From: a virus
Length of the DNA: 64,000 nucleotides
Strand: one strand, 5' to 3'
Virus record (IMG/VR): IMGVR_UViG_3300032294_002797
Span: 159,303-223,302 of that record
Below are positions 49,005 through 56,534 of the stretch, in pieces. Each line of letters begins with the position of its first letter. Position 1 is the first letter of the stretch. The notes below the pieces were generated by a model. It had not been told where the DNA came from. It was given only the letters and a program-made list of their open reading frames with translations, and searched no databases. The position numbers and the translations under genes were made by a program.

Positions 49005-49436
49005 CTCGCCCACTGCAACCTTTTCTCCCAAACTGTCACAAAAATCACCATCGTCTGTGCTGTAAAAAACAGTGTTAAGTCCAACAGCACTCAATAGTTT
49101 ACTACAGTTTTCGCAAGGTCTACTTCCTAAGATTAATCCTCTTCTGTTAATTCGCATAACAACAATTGACCAATTAGGATCAATGGTATTGTAGCGATCA
49201 AGCAGTTTAGATATAAGATGAGACTCGGCATGGTAAAATGGGTGTTCCTTATATTTGGGTAAGTTAAAATCTTCGCCTATTTTATAAGCCCCTGTGTGTG
49301 TTTTAATAGGATTGTTTTGGGTAAATCCTATAAGTTTTGTTCCATCAAAAGCCGCAGAGTAATGGTAGCAACGAATTTCCCTACAAGGATTCCAATTATT
49401 GTATGCTTTCCGAATTGTCTTTTGAATTATTTTCAT
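48978..49436 (-). CDS. cytidine/dCMP deaminase-like protein
   Basis: 152 residues. HAE at 69-71 (PFYHAESHLI) and PCENC at 107-111 (SRPCENCSKLLSAVGL) are the zinc and proton-transfer motifs of the deaminase fold. The N-terminus CYHYSAAFDGTKLIGFTQNN provides the substrate-side strands. A dCMP deaminase would supply dUMP to ThyX, encoded 2.4 kb away. Substrate not proven; other members act on free bases or RNA. Confidence 0.75.
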   Translation of the reverse strand: MKIIQKTIRKAYNNWNPCREIRCYHYSAAFDGTKLIGFTQNNPIKTHTGAYKIGEDFNLPKYKEHPFYHAESHLISKLLDRYNTIDPNWSIVVMRINRRGLILGSRPCENCSKLLSAVGLNTVFYSTDDGDFCDSLGEKVAVGELTMPMSMV

Positions 49437-49566
49437 GTTCCAAAGGTTTTATAGCAGTAATATATCCGTAATCGTCGTAAAGTAATTTTATAGGTTCCAA
49501 AGGAATCTTTTGTACTGTTTTTGAGGACGGGGCATCTGTTAATTTAATTTTAACTGGTTCTTTCAT
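49399..49566 (-). CDS. hypothetical small protein
   Basis: 55 residues: MKEPVKIKLTDAPSSKTVQK, then IPLEPIKLLYDDYGYITAI and a polar end. AAGGATACTT stands before the ATG, and the 3' end overlaps the deaminase start by 38 nt. Unknown function. Confidence 0.6.
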
Positions 49567-49574
49567 AAGTATCC

Positions 49575-49721
49575 TTACTTACTAGCAAGCATATATAATC
49601 CAATATTAGCACTAGCATATCCTAGATATGTTATAAGCATACCAATATTTCCTTTATAACCTTGCTCGGCAGCAACATATAAGTATATTACTCCCGTTAA
49701 TGCTATAAGCCATGCACTCAT
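49575..49721 (-). CDS. small membrane protein
   Basis: 48 residues: MSAWLIALTGVIYLYVAAEQ, GYKGNIGMLITYLGYASANI, GLYMLASK. Two membrane helices with a short GYKGN turn, resembling small phage-encoded membrane proteins with the same wording. Starts 5 nt after the upstream stop. Confidence 0.65.
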   Translation of the reverse strand: MSAWLIALTGVIYLYVAAEQGYKGNIGMLITYLGYASANIGLYMLASK

Positions 49722-49726
49722 ATTAT

Positions 49727-49873
49727 TTAATTTTTGTTGATAGGAATATAACGAGTACCATCCGGTAGTACTTCTTCTTTACCTATAGTAACTTTAGGAT
49801 CGGTTTTGGCTAGTTCAATGAATTTAGCAACATTAATATTTTCAGAAATAACAATAGCACCTATTTGAGACAT
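49727..49873 (-). CDS. hypothetical small protein
   Basis: 48 residues: MSQIGAIVISENINVAKFIE, LAKTDPKVTIGKEEVLPDGT, RYIPINKN. Overlaps the end of the UvdE gene by 13 nt; GGAG lies 10 nt before the ATG. Unknown function. Confidence 0.6.
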   Translation of the reverse strand: MSQIGAIVISENINVAKFIELAKTDPKVTIGKEEVLPDGTRYIPINKN

Positions 49874-50805
49874 TCTGTAACTCCTTTAGTAAAAAAATCC
49901 GGATAAAGTTTATTATAATGATTAATGGCAGAACATTTGCCTTTGAGTTCAAAATCAAGATCAAATTCTAAGTCATAAGTATTAATAGGCTTATCTGCAA
50001 ACTCCGCATGAGCCCTTGGATTATTTCCTTCCCTACTTTCGCTATAATGAAATAGTGGGCGGGTTTGCCAAGTATCATAGCACATATTAATTGCTTCAAC
50101 TTCTGTAGTATTGTTAGGATGACATTTGTGGTGCAAGTAATCAAAGCAAATCGGAATACGAGTAATAGGATGAAAAATATCTACCAGTTCTCGTACACTC
50201 CAACAGTTTAGTTTATCGTCATTTTCTATGGTTACTCTGGCCTGACAATTCTCATCCAATTTTTTGAAGTTTTCATAAAAACGACGAGAAATTTCTTCTC
50301 TAGTACCATTATTATTATGAATATGAAAATTCATTGGAGCATTTGTATTTGCTGGTAAGCCAATTCTGTCAAAAAAACTACTGTAAAAATTAAGTTCTAT
50401 AATAGTCTTATCAACAACTTTAGGAGATAGGCTAGATAAACTGTTAAACTCCGATGGATGGGCTGAGACACGCACATTAGTATCCTTAATGGTTTGTTCT
50501 ATATTGTCAAACTCATCTTGAATTTCATCATGCTGGGGCAAATCTTCTAAACTTATATTAGCCTCATCATAAGTAATTAGTGGGAATATATCAGATGATA
50601 CTCTATAGACCCAATTATTCTCACCGCAAAATCTGATGGTTTCGCTGGTGGTTTGAAGGTTATTAAGAATCCTACCCCCTAGAATCTCTAGGGCTTCATT
50701 ACGAGGCAGGGATGAAAATCTTTTGTATGTCATAGTCTGAAATTTAACCGGAGGATCACGCTCTTGCAAACTCAAACTGATGCAACAAAGACCGGGACGA
50801 ACCAT
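49861..50805 (-). CDS. uvdE: UV damage endonuclease (UvdE/UvsE family)
   Basis: 314 residues from MVRPGLCCISLSLQE. The TIM-barrel landmarks are present: FQTMTYKRFSSL, RILNNLQTTSETIRFCGENN, WVYRVSSDIFPLITYDEA, VRVSAHPSEFNSLSSLSP, FHIHNNNGTREEISRRF, ARVTIENDDKL (metal-binding E) and IPICFDYLHHKCHP. The enzyme nicks 5' to UV photoproducts. GGAGG lies 6 nt before the ATG at 50805. T4 uses a different enzyme (DenV), so this is an alternative UV-repair strategy fitting a sunlit habitat. Confidence 0.9.
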   Translation of the reverse strand: MVRPGLCCISLSLQERDPPVKFQTMTYKRFSSLPRNEALEILGGRILNNLQTTSETIRFCGENNWVYRVSSDIFPLITYDEANISLEDLPQHDEIQDEFDNIEQTIKDTNVRVSAHPSEFNSLSSLSPKVVDKTIIELNFYSSFFDRIGLPANTNAPMNFHIHNNNGTREEISRRFYENFKKLDENCQARVTIENDDKLNCWSVRELVDIFHPITRIPICFDYLHHKCHPNNTTEVEAINMCYDTWQTRPLFHYSESREGNNPRAHAEFADKPINTYDLEFDLDFELKGKCSAINHYNKLYPDFFTKGVTECLK

Positions 50806-50825
50806 AAAACCTCCGTAGTGAGCCA

Positions 50826-50853
50826 ATTATACAGTGTATCGTCGTTTTGTCAA
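50826..50853 (-). promoter_or_regulatory. sigma70-type promoter of uvdE
   Basis: TTGACA, 16 bp, TATAAT on the minus strand, 20 nt before the uvdE start; the -35 box touches the stop of the next gene upstream. Confidence 0.9.
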
Positions 50854-51500
50854 CCGACACTTGAATTTGTTTCGTATTCTTGCAAAAGAGCGTTTTTAAT
50901 TTCTGGGGTCAAATTATTTTTATCTAGATAATAGTTCAGATTAGAGTTAAAAACATTTGGCATATAAGGCAATACTCTGTCTGAATATATGGGATTTTTT
51001 GGTCTTATTCTTAACTCTCTATTAATATGATATGACCATAAATAGGCGTTAACAGCCTTGATGTATTTGTCCGTATCAAAATTTTCTATAGGATTATTTG
51101 CTACTAATTTTAGAACTCTTTTTTCACAATCATGTTCTATTTCTAATATATCATGTAAACTTTGGTCTAGTTGTTCATTTGTATATTGGCAGTCTTTAAT
51201 ATCTTCGCAGTATTTTAAAGATGGAAAACTGATCCAATCAAATAAAATATCATAAGTTGATGTGCTCTTCTCCCATAACTGTCGATCATGCTTCCACTGT
51301 AAAAAATGACAGTATTCATGAATAAGTATTTCAAAACCCATGTGATGTTTCATAGCCACCACAAATTCTTCCTCGCCTTCGTCTGTGCCAAACCAGCCTC
51401 CATACCCATCTATACTTTCTTTGTTATGAAGAAATACGGAGAAATTATGACTTAATAGTTCTTTAACTACTTTGGTTGTAAAACTGAGTTTAGTATCCAT
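50850..51500 (-). CDS. putative zinc metallopeptidase (HEYCH)
   Basis: 216 residues. ILIHEYCHFLQWKHD has HExxH at H61-E62-H65 inside a helix, preceded by a strand EEFVVAMKHHMGF as in SprT/WLM-like peptidases. A later DILEIEHDCEKRVLKLVANN contains E-x-x-H-D-C-E, a plausible third ligand. No signal peptide, so probably intracellular. The family recurs in large phages. Target unknown. Confidence 0.65.
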   Translation of the reverse strand: MDTKLSFTTKVVKELLSHNFSVFLHNKESIDGYGGWFGTDEGEEEFVVAMKHHMGFEILIHEYCHFLQWKHDRQLWEKSTSTYDILFDWISFPSLKYCEDIKDCQYTNEQLDQSLHDILEIEHDCEKRVLKLVANNPIENFDTDKYIKAVNAYLWSYHINRELRIRPKNPIYSDRVLPYMPNVFNSNLNYYLDKNNLTPEIKNALLQEYETNSSVG

Positions 51501-51501
51501 A

Positions 51502-51681
51502 CTATATTGGTTCTACTGAGTAAATTTTTATAACTTTATGAGTGGGTTCAAAATATTGCTGAAAAGCAAGTTGTGCTTCCAATTTAGTTGCCGTAAAAAA
51601 TGTTTCATGCAGCAAAATAGTTTGCTTATATTCATCATTCTTTTCGTATCCCTGACCAGTAACAAGATATTCTTTAGTCAT
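51502..51681 (-). CDS. hypothetical small protein
   Basis: 59 residues from MTKEYLVTGQGYEKNDEYKQ. The pattern (strand, helix AFFTATKLEAQLAFQQYF-like, strand VIKIYSVE) is a small ferredoxin-like fold common in phage mini-genes. GAGGAATAAT precedes the ATG at 51681. Confidence 0.6.
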   Translation of the reverse strand: MTKEYLVTGQGYEKNDEYKQTILLHETFFTATKLEAQLAFQQYFEPTHKVIKIYSVEPI

Positions 51682-51682
51682 A

Positions 51683-51808
51683 TTATTCCTCATTGTTTCC
51701 TATAAACCATTCCCACCAAACTTTAAGCCCATAAACAGTACACTCCAATACCAATATCGCTATTGGCATAAAAATAATAATACTTAGTGGAATATCTGTC
51801 ATTTCCAT
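51683..51808 (-). CDS. micro membrane protein
   Basis: 41 residues: MEMTDIPLSIIIFMPIAILV, LECTVYGLKVWWEWFIGNNE. One membrane helix and an aromatic, acidic end. GAGG lies 7 nt before the ATG, which overlaps the ThyX stop region by 10 nt. Confidence 0.6.
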   Translation of the reverse strand: MEMTDIPLSIIIFMPIAILVLECTVYGLKVWWEWFIGNNEE

Positions 51809-52434
51809 TCTAAAGCCTCACTAATTGTAGGAAATTGAGATACGAAAATAGATTTACATTCATTAGCAATATCCATGTGCTCTTTTTGAGTACCGTGTGC
51901 TGATCGTAAGTTTATATAATGAATCCATGATCGTATACTACCAGAGACATAAATTCTAGTAGGGGTTGCCAATGGCAATACAAACCTAGCACACTCTTTA
52001 GCAACTCCATCTGCTATCATGCCGTCATAAATACTCTTGGCTTTTGAGAAGTGTTCTCTGATTTTCATATTCCATTTAGCTTTAATCTCATCGTCAATAT
52101 CATTGATACTATTTTGACGATTTTTATTATCTTGACGCCTTAATTCAAAAGTAGGAATATCTTCTGCTAAAAGTGTGGCATCGGCATATCTTTGGCTAAA
52201 TTCTTGAAAGGTAAACGATCTGTGTCTCAGAATTTGAGCAGCGATTCCTCTGGTAGTATTAATCTCAAGAGTTAAAAACGCCATTTCAAAAATAGACCAA
52301 TGTTGATGATCTATACAGTATTTTAGAAGTTTAGAATAGTTATCGCTATCTTGCCCTTTTGGATTGGATACTCTAGCACAGTATGCCATTTGTTTTTCTG
52401 CGTCTGGAGTTAGACTAATTAATTTTACATTCAT
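51799..52434 (-). CDS. thyX: flavin-dependent thymidylate synthase
   Basis: 211 residues. The ThyX signature is RHRSFTFQEFSQRY (RHRX7S). Supporting segments are KLISLTPDAEKQMAYCARVS, LKYCIDHQHWSIFEMAFLTL, ECARFVLPLATPTRIYVSGS and RSWIHYINLRSAHGTQKEHM. It makes dTMP from dUMP using FAD, NADPH and methylene-tetrahydrofolate, consistent with an AT-rich genome and the nearby deaminase. Starts 4 nt inside the upstream gene's stop. Confidence 0.95.
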   Translation of the reverse strand: MNVKLISLTPDAEKQMAYCARVSNPKGQDSDNYSKLLKYCIDHQHWSIFEMAFLTLEINTTRGIAAQILRHRSFTFQEFSQRYADATLLAEDIPTFELRRQDNKNRQNSINDIDDEIKAKWNMKIREHFSKAKSIYDGMIADGVAKECARFVLPLATPTRIYVSGSIRSWIHYINLRSAHGTQKEHMDIANECKSIFVSQFPTISEALEWK

Positions 52435-52667
52435 AATTGATCCTCAGTATATGATATATCAAACTCTTCTAGAGGGCAAAGTTCTTCATCCCAAAAATTA
52501 TTTCTTAAACCTCTTCCTAAGATATGTCCTGCTTTTATCCATACATTCTCGTAATTTTCTTTAGTCATTCTTTTCAGAGTCCTTCCCCAATCACACATAG
52601 TAGCGTCAAAAACCTCTGTTCCAGAATCAAACCATTCGTCTGGTTTTGATATGAATTTGACATACAT
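52431..52667 (-). CDS. hypothetical conserved small protein
   Basis: 78 residues from MYVKFISKPDEWFDSGTEVF. Then DWGRTLKRMTKENYENVWIK, AGHILGRGLRNNFWDEELCP. The PDEWFxxGTEV wording recurs in phage mini-genes. The ATG at 52667 overlaps the upstream stop as TAATG. Unknown function. Confidence 0.65.
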   Translation of the reverse strand: MYVKFISKPDEWFDSGTEVFDATMCDWGRTLKRMTKENYENVWIKAGHILGRGLRNNFWDEELCPLEEFDISYTEDQL

Positions 52668-52837
52668 TATTCTTTTTCCCAATATTTAGTAAGTTTTTGC
52701 CACAATGGTCTAAAAAAGTATACAGCAACGTATGCTACTATACCATTAATAGCAGAAGAAATTATACTACCTAAAGTAACAGTAACAGTTACGCACTGAC
52801 TTTTGAAACTTTTATCGGAATCCGAATCCTTGGTCAT
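52667..52837 (-). CDS. small membrane protein
   Basis: 56 residues: MTKDSDSDKSFKSQCVTVTV, TLGSIISSAINGIVAYVAVY, FFRPLWQKLTKYWEKE. One membrane helix with polar ends, followed by the TAATG joint to the next gene. Overlaps the upstream gene's end by 26 nt. Confidence 0.6.
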   Translation of the reverse strand: MTKDSDSDKSFKSQCVTVTVTLGSIISSAINGIVAYVAVYFFRPLWQKLTKYWEKE

Positions 52838-53075
52838 GGATAATATCTTCTATATTTTGTTGGTATGACTGTTGATACTCTACATGAGTATTATCTGTCA
52901 TATGATTATAAACAGCAAATGCCAATTTACTAACACTACTAGCCTCGCCAGATACAACAGGATCGTCCATTTTAGACCAAGTATAATGATATGAATTAGT
53001 AGACCCTGTTACCTTAGTTCTATCTGTTTTGTAGCCCTTTTCTTTCGACCAAGACTTAATTTCTTTCCAGAGCAT
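52812..53075 (-). CDS. hypothetical protein
   Basis: 87 residues. IKSWSKEKGYKTDRTKVTGS, NSYHYTWSKMDDPVVSGEAS, then KLAFAVYNHMTDNTHVEYQQ. A pattern (helix, Y-x-W strand, helix) recurring in phage mini-genes. It overlaps the next gene upstream by 67 nt, unusually long for this region. Confidence 0.6.
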   Translation of the reverse strand: MLWKEIKSWSKEKGYKTDRTKVTGSTNSYHYTWSKMDDPVVSGEASSVSKLAFAVYNHMTDNTHVEYQQSYQQNIEDIIHDQGFGFR

Positions 53076-53230
53076 ATATCACTTCCTTTAGAGTTCCACT
53101 TAGTATCATATAACTTAGTAAGTACAGAATTAATATCACTAATTTGTTGCTGGTTCAAACTGGTTGATCTTAGTGCTTGATAACAAATATTTATTATTAG
53201 ATCAATATCTTTATGGTCTAAGCAGTTCAT
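53009..53230 (-). CDS. hypothetical helical protein
   Basis: 73 residues: LDHKDIDLIINICYQALRST, LNQQQISDINSVLTKLYDTK and a basic tail (KKLSLGRKKRATKQIELR). The ATG overlaps the upstream stop. The basic tail lies wholly in the overlap with the next gene, so the true end may be a derived extension. Confidence 0.55.
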   Translation of the reverse strand: MNCLDHKDIDLIINICYQALRSTSLNQQQISDINSVLTKLYDTKWNSKGSDICSGKKLSLGRKKRATKQIELR

Positions 53231-53583
53231 TTTTGCATCATTTCTTGGTAACGCATATTTCTTTTATATTCATAACCATTGGCAAAAGCAGCAATATAGG
53301 CTTGTCTAATCAAGTCTAAATCTGCATCTATAAGAATATCTTTATTAGATGAGGCCCAATAAACCCAAGATGTTTCTTCGTCGCTTTCGTCTGTCATCTT
53401 TTCAAGATAAAGATCAGCATAATTATACTTTAAACCTACAGATTCTTCCACAAGAAATTCAATATTGTCTAATCTGCCAGAAAGATTATAGAATTTTGTT
53501 TTTCCCACAACCTTAAGTGGCTCTCTAAAACAATTATATACTATATCTCCAGCATTAATACCTTCTGCAATATCTAATCTCAT
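53227..53583 (-). CDS. hypothetical protein
   Basis: 118 residues. EGINAGDIVYNCFREPLKVV, LDNIEFLVEESVGLKYNYAD, then an acidic loop and LDLIRQAYIAAFANGYEYKR. A beta domain plus C-terminal helix. Overlaps neighbours by 4 nt. Not recognised. Confidence 0.6.
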   Translation of the reverse strand: MRLDIAEGINAGDIVYNCFREPLKVVGKTKFYNLSGRLDNIEFLVEESVGLKYNYADLYLEKMTDESDEETSWVYWASSNKDILIDADLDLIRQAYIAAFANGYEYKRNMRYQEMMQK

Positions 53584-53858
53584 GGTAGTATTTTTTCTTC
53601 TGATGTAAGGGGAGAGTCTTGTTTAATTTTACCCGTGCTGTAGTCTGTATAAGTGAAATTAGCCCTACAAACGTCAATAGATTCGTATACGGCAGCATTG
53701 AGATTGCTAGGGTTCTTTAGACTACGCTCAAGTAATGATCTAACAGTTGCTATAGCCTTAGTTAGTCTAGCATTTTTATCGACCATATCTGCGATAGTTT
53801 GTTCGCTATCTCTTTGATAGGCCAGAATATCTCCTATAACATTATTCAGGGAATCCAT
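53580..53858 (-). CDS. hypothetical helical protein
   Basis: 92 residues from MDSLNNVIGDILAYQRDSEQ. NARLTKAIATVRSLLERSLK then CRANFTYTDYSTGKIKQDSP. The start may be 53858 or 53867 (both ATG, both inside the upstream gene's end). Unknown function. Confidence 0.55.
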   Translation of the reverse strand: MDSLNNVIGDILAYQRDSEQTIADMVDKNARLTKAIATVRSLLERSLKNPSNLNAAVYESIDVCRANFTYTDYSTGKIKQDSPLTSEEKILP

Positions 53859-54066
53859 TGTACCCATCCAACTGTAAAGCCTGAGTAAAAGTATCAAACA
53901 AAACTCTTTCGTGAGAATCTATCAGTATTGCCAACCCCTCAAGAGCATTGGCTATTTGGTCTATTGACATACCATCTTCTAGAACATTATGGCTCAAATC
54001 TCGTAGATGTTCAGCAAAAGTTCCAGTAAAGTTTATCTTTTGTTCAAGATCAAATCGGTCTTTCAT
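53842..54066 (-). CDS. conserved small phage protein
   Basis: 74 residues: MKDRFDLEQKINFTGTFAEH, LRDLSHNVLEDGMSIDQIAN, ALEGLAILIDSHERVLFDTF, ending DGYNGF. The R-x-x-LE-x-x-I start and L-x-G-x-x-x-L-x2-x-R/H-x-x-x-L-x-D-T-F helix are conserved in many T4-like phages. TAGGAGCAAGC precedes the ATG. Confidence 0.65.
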   Translation of the reverse strand: MKDRFDLEQKINFTGTFAEHLRDLSHNVLEDGMSIDQIANALEGLAILIDSHERVLFDTFTQALQLDGYNGFPE

Positions 54067-54074
54067 GCTTGCTC

Positions 54075-54218
54075 CTATTCAACAGTATATTGTTCTGGAA
54101 AAAGATCCAGATAAAGATCACCAAACGGTACGAACTCACCGTCTGCGTATTCTACCCCATAGATCGGCAGATTGCAAGACTCTTCTGAACTATTTTTAGT
54201 TTGTTCTTCACTATTCAT
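54075..54218 (-). CDS. hypothetical small acidic protein
   Basis: 47 residues: MNSEEQTKNSSEESCNLPIY, GVEYADGEFVPFGDLYLDLF, PEQYTVE. The upstream gene overlaps it by 8 nt, and its stop is followed at once by the ribosome site of the next gene. Unknown function. Confidence 0.55.
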   Translation of the reverse strand: MNSEEQTKNSSEESCNLPIYGVEYADGEFVPFGDLYLDLFPEQYTVE

Positions 54219-54546
54219 GGTTTGGATTTATTAAAAAACTTACTGGATATCCATCATCATCATACTCATAAGTCATACTCATTTCTTCTTTGTGCCACTT
54301 AATAACCTCTTCTAATGCCTCATCTAAAGAATCATAGTAGTGGGTTCTATGAGGCCCAAATACATAAGAGCCTATGCAAACTCCTTTAATTTTACACTCA
54401 CAATTAGGATCGCTCCAATAGTCTCCAAATTCTAGACTAATAAAACCTTCGCCACTTTTACAGTGTCCATCTGAATGTTTAAAATAATGATCGTATGCTT
54501 CTTTTAAAAGACGACGAATTTTAATAAGTTTTTCTTTGTTTGTCAT
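54211..54546 (-). CDS. hypothetical protein
   Basis: 111 residues. KEKLIKIRRLLKEAYDHYFK then a Cys-bearing beta part (GFISLEFGDYWSDPNCECKI; GVCIGSYVFGPHRTHYYDSL) and a helix ALEEVIKWHKEEM. Overlaps the upstream stop as ATGA. Not recognised. Confidence 0.6.
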   Translation of the reverse strand: MTNKEKLIKIRRLLKEAYDHYFKHSDGHCKSGEGFISLEFGDYWSDPNCECKIKGVCIGSYVFGPHRTHYYDSLDEALEEVIKWHKEEMSMTYEYDDDGYPVSFLINPNHE

Positions 54547-54713
54547 ACGAATAACCTATCTTGAAGTAATTCTTTAACAATTGTTGTTACATTAATTCCA
54601 TCAACAGTAATATTATCACCACCATCCTTAATGGGATTTGGAGGTATAGTTTTAGCCACTCTATTATAGAGCCAGAATATAACAAACTTTTGTTCAGGCG
54701 TTAAGTTCGTCAT
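54543..54713 (-). CDS. hypothetical small protein, paralogue of the C-terminus of 57710-58105
   Basis: 56 residues: MTNLTPEQKFVIFWLYNRVA, KTIPPNPIKDGGDNITVDGI, NVTTIVKELLQDRLFV. The same order (RDQEFAIWWLYDREAG, IIVNGINITDTIRDLLKDRL) ends the 131-residue protein at 57710-58105, indicating duplication within this gene block. ATGA joint to the next gene. Confidence 0.65.
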   Translation of the reverse strand: MTNLTPEQKFVIFWLYNRVAKTIPPNPIKDGGDNITVDGINVTTIVKELLQDRLFV

Positions 54714-55047
54714 TTAGTCCTTTCTCCTTCATTAGATCCGCTACAAATGATATCAAATTAAATAAATCCACAGTCTTTATTTTTTCTCCGTCTGATACTT
54801 GTAAAAAACTTCTACCCTTATCGTTCACTCCAAAAACTAAATTATGAGCTTTTGGATTTATAGAATTATGTCTAATACTAACCCCGGCATAATCAAAAGA
54901 TGGACTAATTTCTAAACCTATGGTATATTTATCTGTTTTTAGCCAAGCACATTTCTTATCTTCTCCTTTTGTCCAAGTTTGAAATATATTTCCAAAATTT
55001 GTATGAAAGTTATGATCATCATTATTAAAAGTTTTTGTTGTCATCAT
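54694..55047 (-). CDS. hypothetical protein
   Basis: 117 residues. FGNIFQTWTKGEDKKCAWLK, TIGLEISPSFDYAGVSIRHN, HNLVFGVNDKGRSFLQVSDG and a terminal helix. Beta-rich core; no family recognised. TAATG joint to the upstream gene. Confidence 0.6.
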   Translation of the reverse strand: MMTTKTFNNDDHNFHTNFGNIFQTWTKGEDKKCAWLKTDKYTIGLEISPSFDYAGVSIRHNSINPKAHNLVFGVNDKGRSFLQVSDGEKIKTVDLFNLISFVADLMKEKGLNDELNA

Positions 55048-55574
55048 TATTCTCCTTTTTTAAGTTTTTCTTCTTGTTCATATTCTTCTTGAGTGTACCA
55101 TTTATTTGTTTTGGGATTTTTACTTAATATTTGAAATTGACCAGCACCCATACATTTTCCGCACATTGTTTTCTCAAACTTTGATCCTTCTTTTTCATAG
55201 TCTTTGAAAAAACTGTCATATTTTTCTTTTACTTCATCGCAATAATCATATTCACCATTGGGTAGTTTCTCACACTTTTCGCATTTGTCAACCATCATAT
55301 GTTTATTAAAATAAAGTTGTACCTTTGCCATAAACATGAGTTTATTTACATCTTCAATTCTTTCTCCAGTGCCCTTACAATAGATGCAGGTTAATAGTGG
55401 GGGTTTATGTTCTTGATTATAAGATTCTAGTCTTTTTGCTTTAATATAATCGTACAAGTTATACTTATCTGGAATAAAAAAAGACAATACGAATAATATT
55501 ATTGTTACTACTATAAGCATTTGTTCGTAAGGTTTTAATGGTATATTCACGATATTAACTCCACAAATTTCCAT
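55047..55574 (-). CDS. membrane protein with DnaJ-type CxxC zinc motifs
   Basis: 175 residues from MEICGVNIVNIPLKPYEQML. One membrane helix (IVVTIILFVLSFFIP) is followed by CIYCKGTGE, CEKCEKLP and CGKCMGAGQF, spaced as in the DnaJ cysteine-rich domain, with charged helices between. Starts at 55595 and 55574 are possible; both overlap the upstream gene. Possible chaperone adaptor or redox/zinc scaffold (inference). Confidence 0.6.
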   Translation of the reverse strand: MEICGVNIVNIPLKPYEQMLIVVTIILFVLSFFIPDKYNLYDYIKAKRLESYNQEHKPPLLTCIYCKGTGERIEDVNKLMFMAKVQLYFNKHMMVDKCEKCEKLPNGEYDYCDEVKEKYDSFFKDYEKEGSKFEKTMCGKCMGAGQFQILSKNPKTNKWYTQEEYEQEEKLKKGE

Positions 55575-55684
55575 ATTCCTAGTCCAATCAAACATAATGC
55601 CGTTATTACTCCCAATACAGCAAAACTGGCTACGAAAAAAACCACAAAAGTAGTTACTGGATCAGTATAGTTTTTAAAGTCCAT
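55547..55684 (-). CDS. micro membrane protein
   Basis: 45 residues: MDFKNYTDPVTTFVVFFVAS, FAVLGVITALCLIGLGIWKF, VELIS. One long membrane helix. Overlaps both neighbours (by 11 and 28 nt), in the style of the block. Confidence 0.55.
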   Translation of the reverse strand: MDFKNYTDPVTTFVVFFVASFAVLGVITALCLIGLGIWKFVELIS

Positions 55685-55910
55685 AATCAAAACACTCTAC
55701 TTTCTTAATTATTTTACGTTTATCGTATTTTATATCATCATTAATATGTTTTTGTGCTTGTTCTATATTAGAGAATTTATCAATGGTTCTAAGCGGCCCA
55801 ACTCCTGTATACGATGACATATAAGACCAGAATAACCATCCCTTTTTTAAAATTTGATACCATTCTTCATCGTTATCATTAACAAATTTACATATTTTAT
55901 ATTTATTCAT
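55674..55910 (-). CDS. hypothetical protein
   Basis: 78 residues from MNKYKICKFVNDNDEEWYQI. LKKGWLFWSYMSSYTGVGPL and FSNIEQAQKHINDDIKYDKR. A small beta-beta-beta-helix pattern; not recognised. The ATG at 55910 overlaps the upstream stop by 8 nt. Confidence 0.6.
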   Translation of the reverse strand: MNKYKICKFVNDNDEEWYQILKKGWLFWSYMSSYTGVGPLRTIDKFSNIEQAQKHINDDIKYDKRKIIKKVECFDYGL

Positions 55911-56115
55911 ATCTTGTTTCCCATATAACATCATTAAATTCCATTAATCCTATTTCGCTATGTATCATGGGGTAATATCCCCATAAGTATACAGCATGAC
56001 CTCTTGTCCAACCTAGTTCATCTGGTATGCAAAACCATACTGGAGTATTATGCTGTAAAGTATAGTGTTGACCAATAGGTATTAGTAATAGAATCAATGA
56101 GTAAATATATTTCAC
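55903..56115 (-). CDS. small exported or membrane-anchored protein (GTG start)
   Basis: 70 residues if translated from the GTG at 56115: MKYIYSLILLLIPIGQHYTL is a signal-like N-terminus, followed by HNTPVWFCIPDELGWTRGHA and VYLWGYYPMIHSEI. The GTG is favoured because GGAGG lies 6 nt upstream and it overlaps the previous stop as GTGA. Confidence 0.55.
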   Translation of the reverse strand: MKYIYSLILLLIPIGQHYTLQHNTPVWFCIPDELGWTRGHAVYLWGYYPMIHSEIGLMEFNDVIWETRYE

Positions 56116-56534
56116 TCCATTCCTCCCATCAACCACTTCTTAACATTAATAGGATGGTCATTACTAAATTGTGGAGTTGAACTAATATAGCCAGCAGCCA
56201 TAGATATTACTACGTTTTGTTTTTCAATAACTCGTTCCAGATCTATATTTCTAGATTTAAGATTGTAGTAATCTGTTTGGCATTTTTGAATTTCTTTATT
56301 GGCTTTCGCCATAGTATCTATTAGTCTATCAATTTCTTTATTTTTTTCTTGTTCCAGTTTTTCTAACTTTTCTTCTAATTCTTTATAACTTTTACCTGGA
56401 GCATAAACTCTTGCTGTACATTTATTGTATTCTTCTTGTTGTTTTTTGAAATTTTTTAGATCAGCAATTTTATATCTTAGTTCTTCATTTATTTGAACTA
56501 ATTCATCATAACTTAATTTATTATAATCGCTCAT
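56112..56534 (-). CDS. coiled-coil protein
   Basis: 140 residues, nearly all helix: NEELRYKIADLKNFKKQQEE, YKELEEKLEKLEQEKNKEID, RLIDTMAKANKEIQKCQTDY and a short globular end (SSTPQFSNDHPINVKKWLMG). Probable extended oligomer. Overlaps neighbours by 4 and 14 nt. Confidence 0.6.
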   Translation of the reverse strand: MSDYNKLSYDELVQINEELRYKIADLKNFKKQQEEYNKCTARVYAPGKSYKELEEKLEKLEQEKNKEIDRLIDTMAKANKEIQKCQTDYYNLKSRNIDLERVIEKQNVVISMAAGYISSTPQFSNDHPINVKKWLMGGME

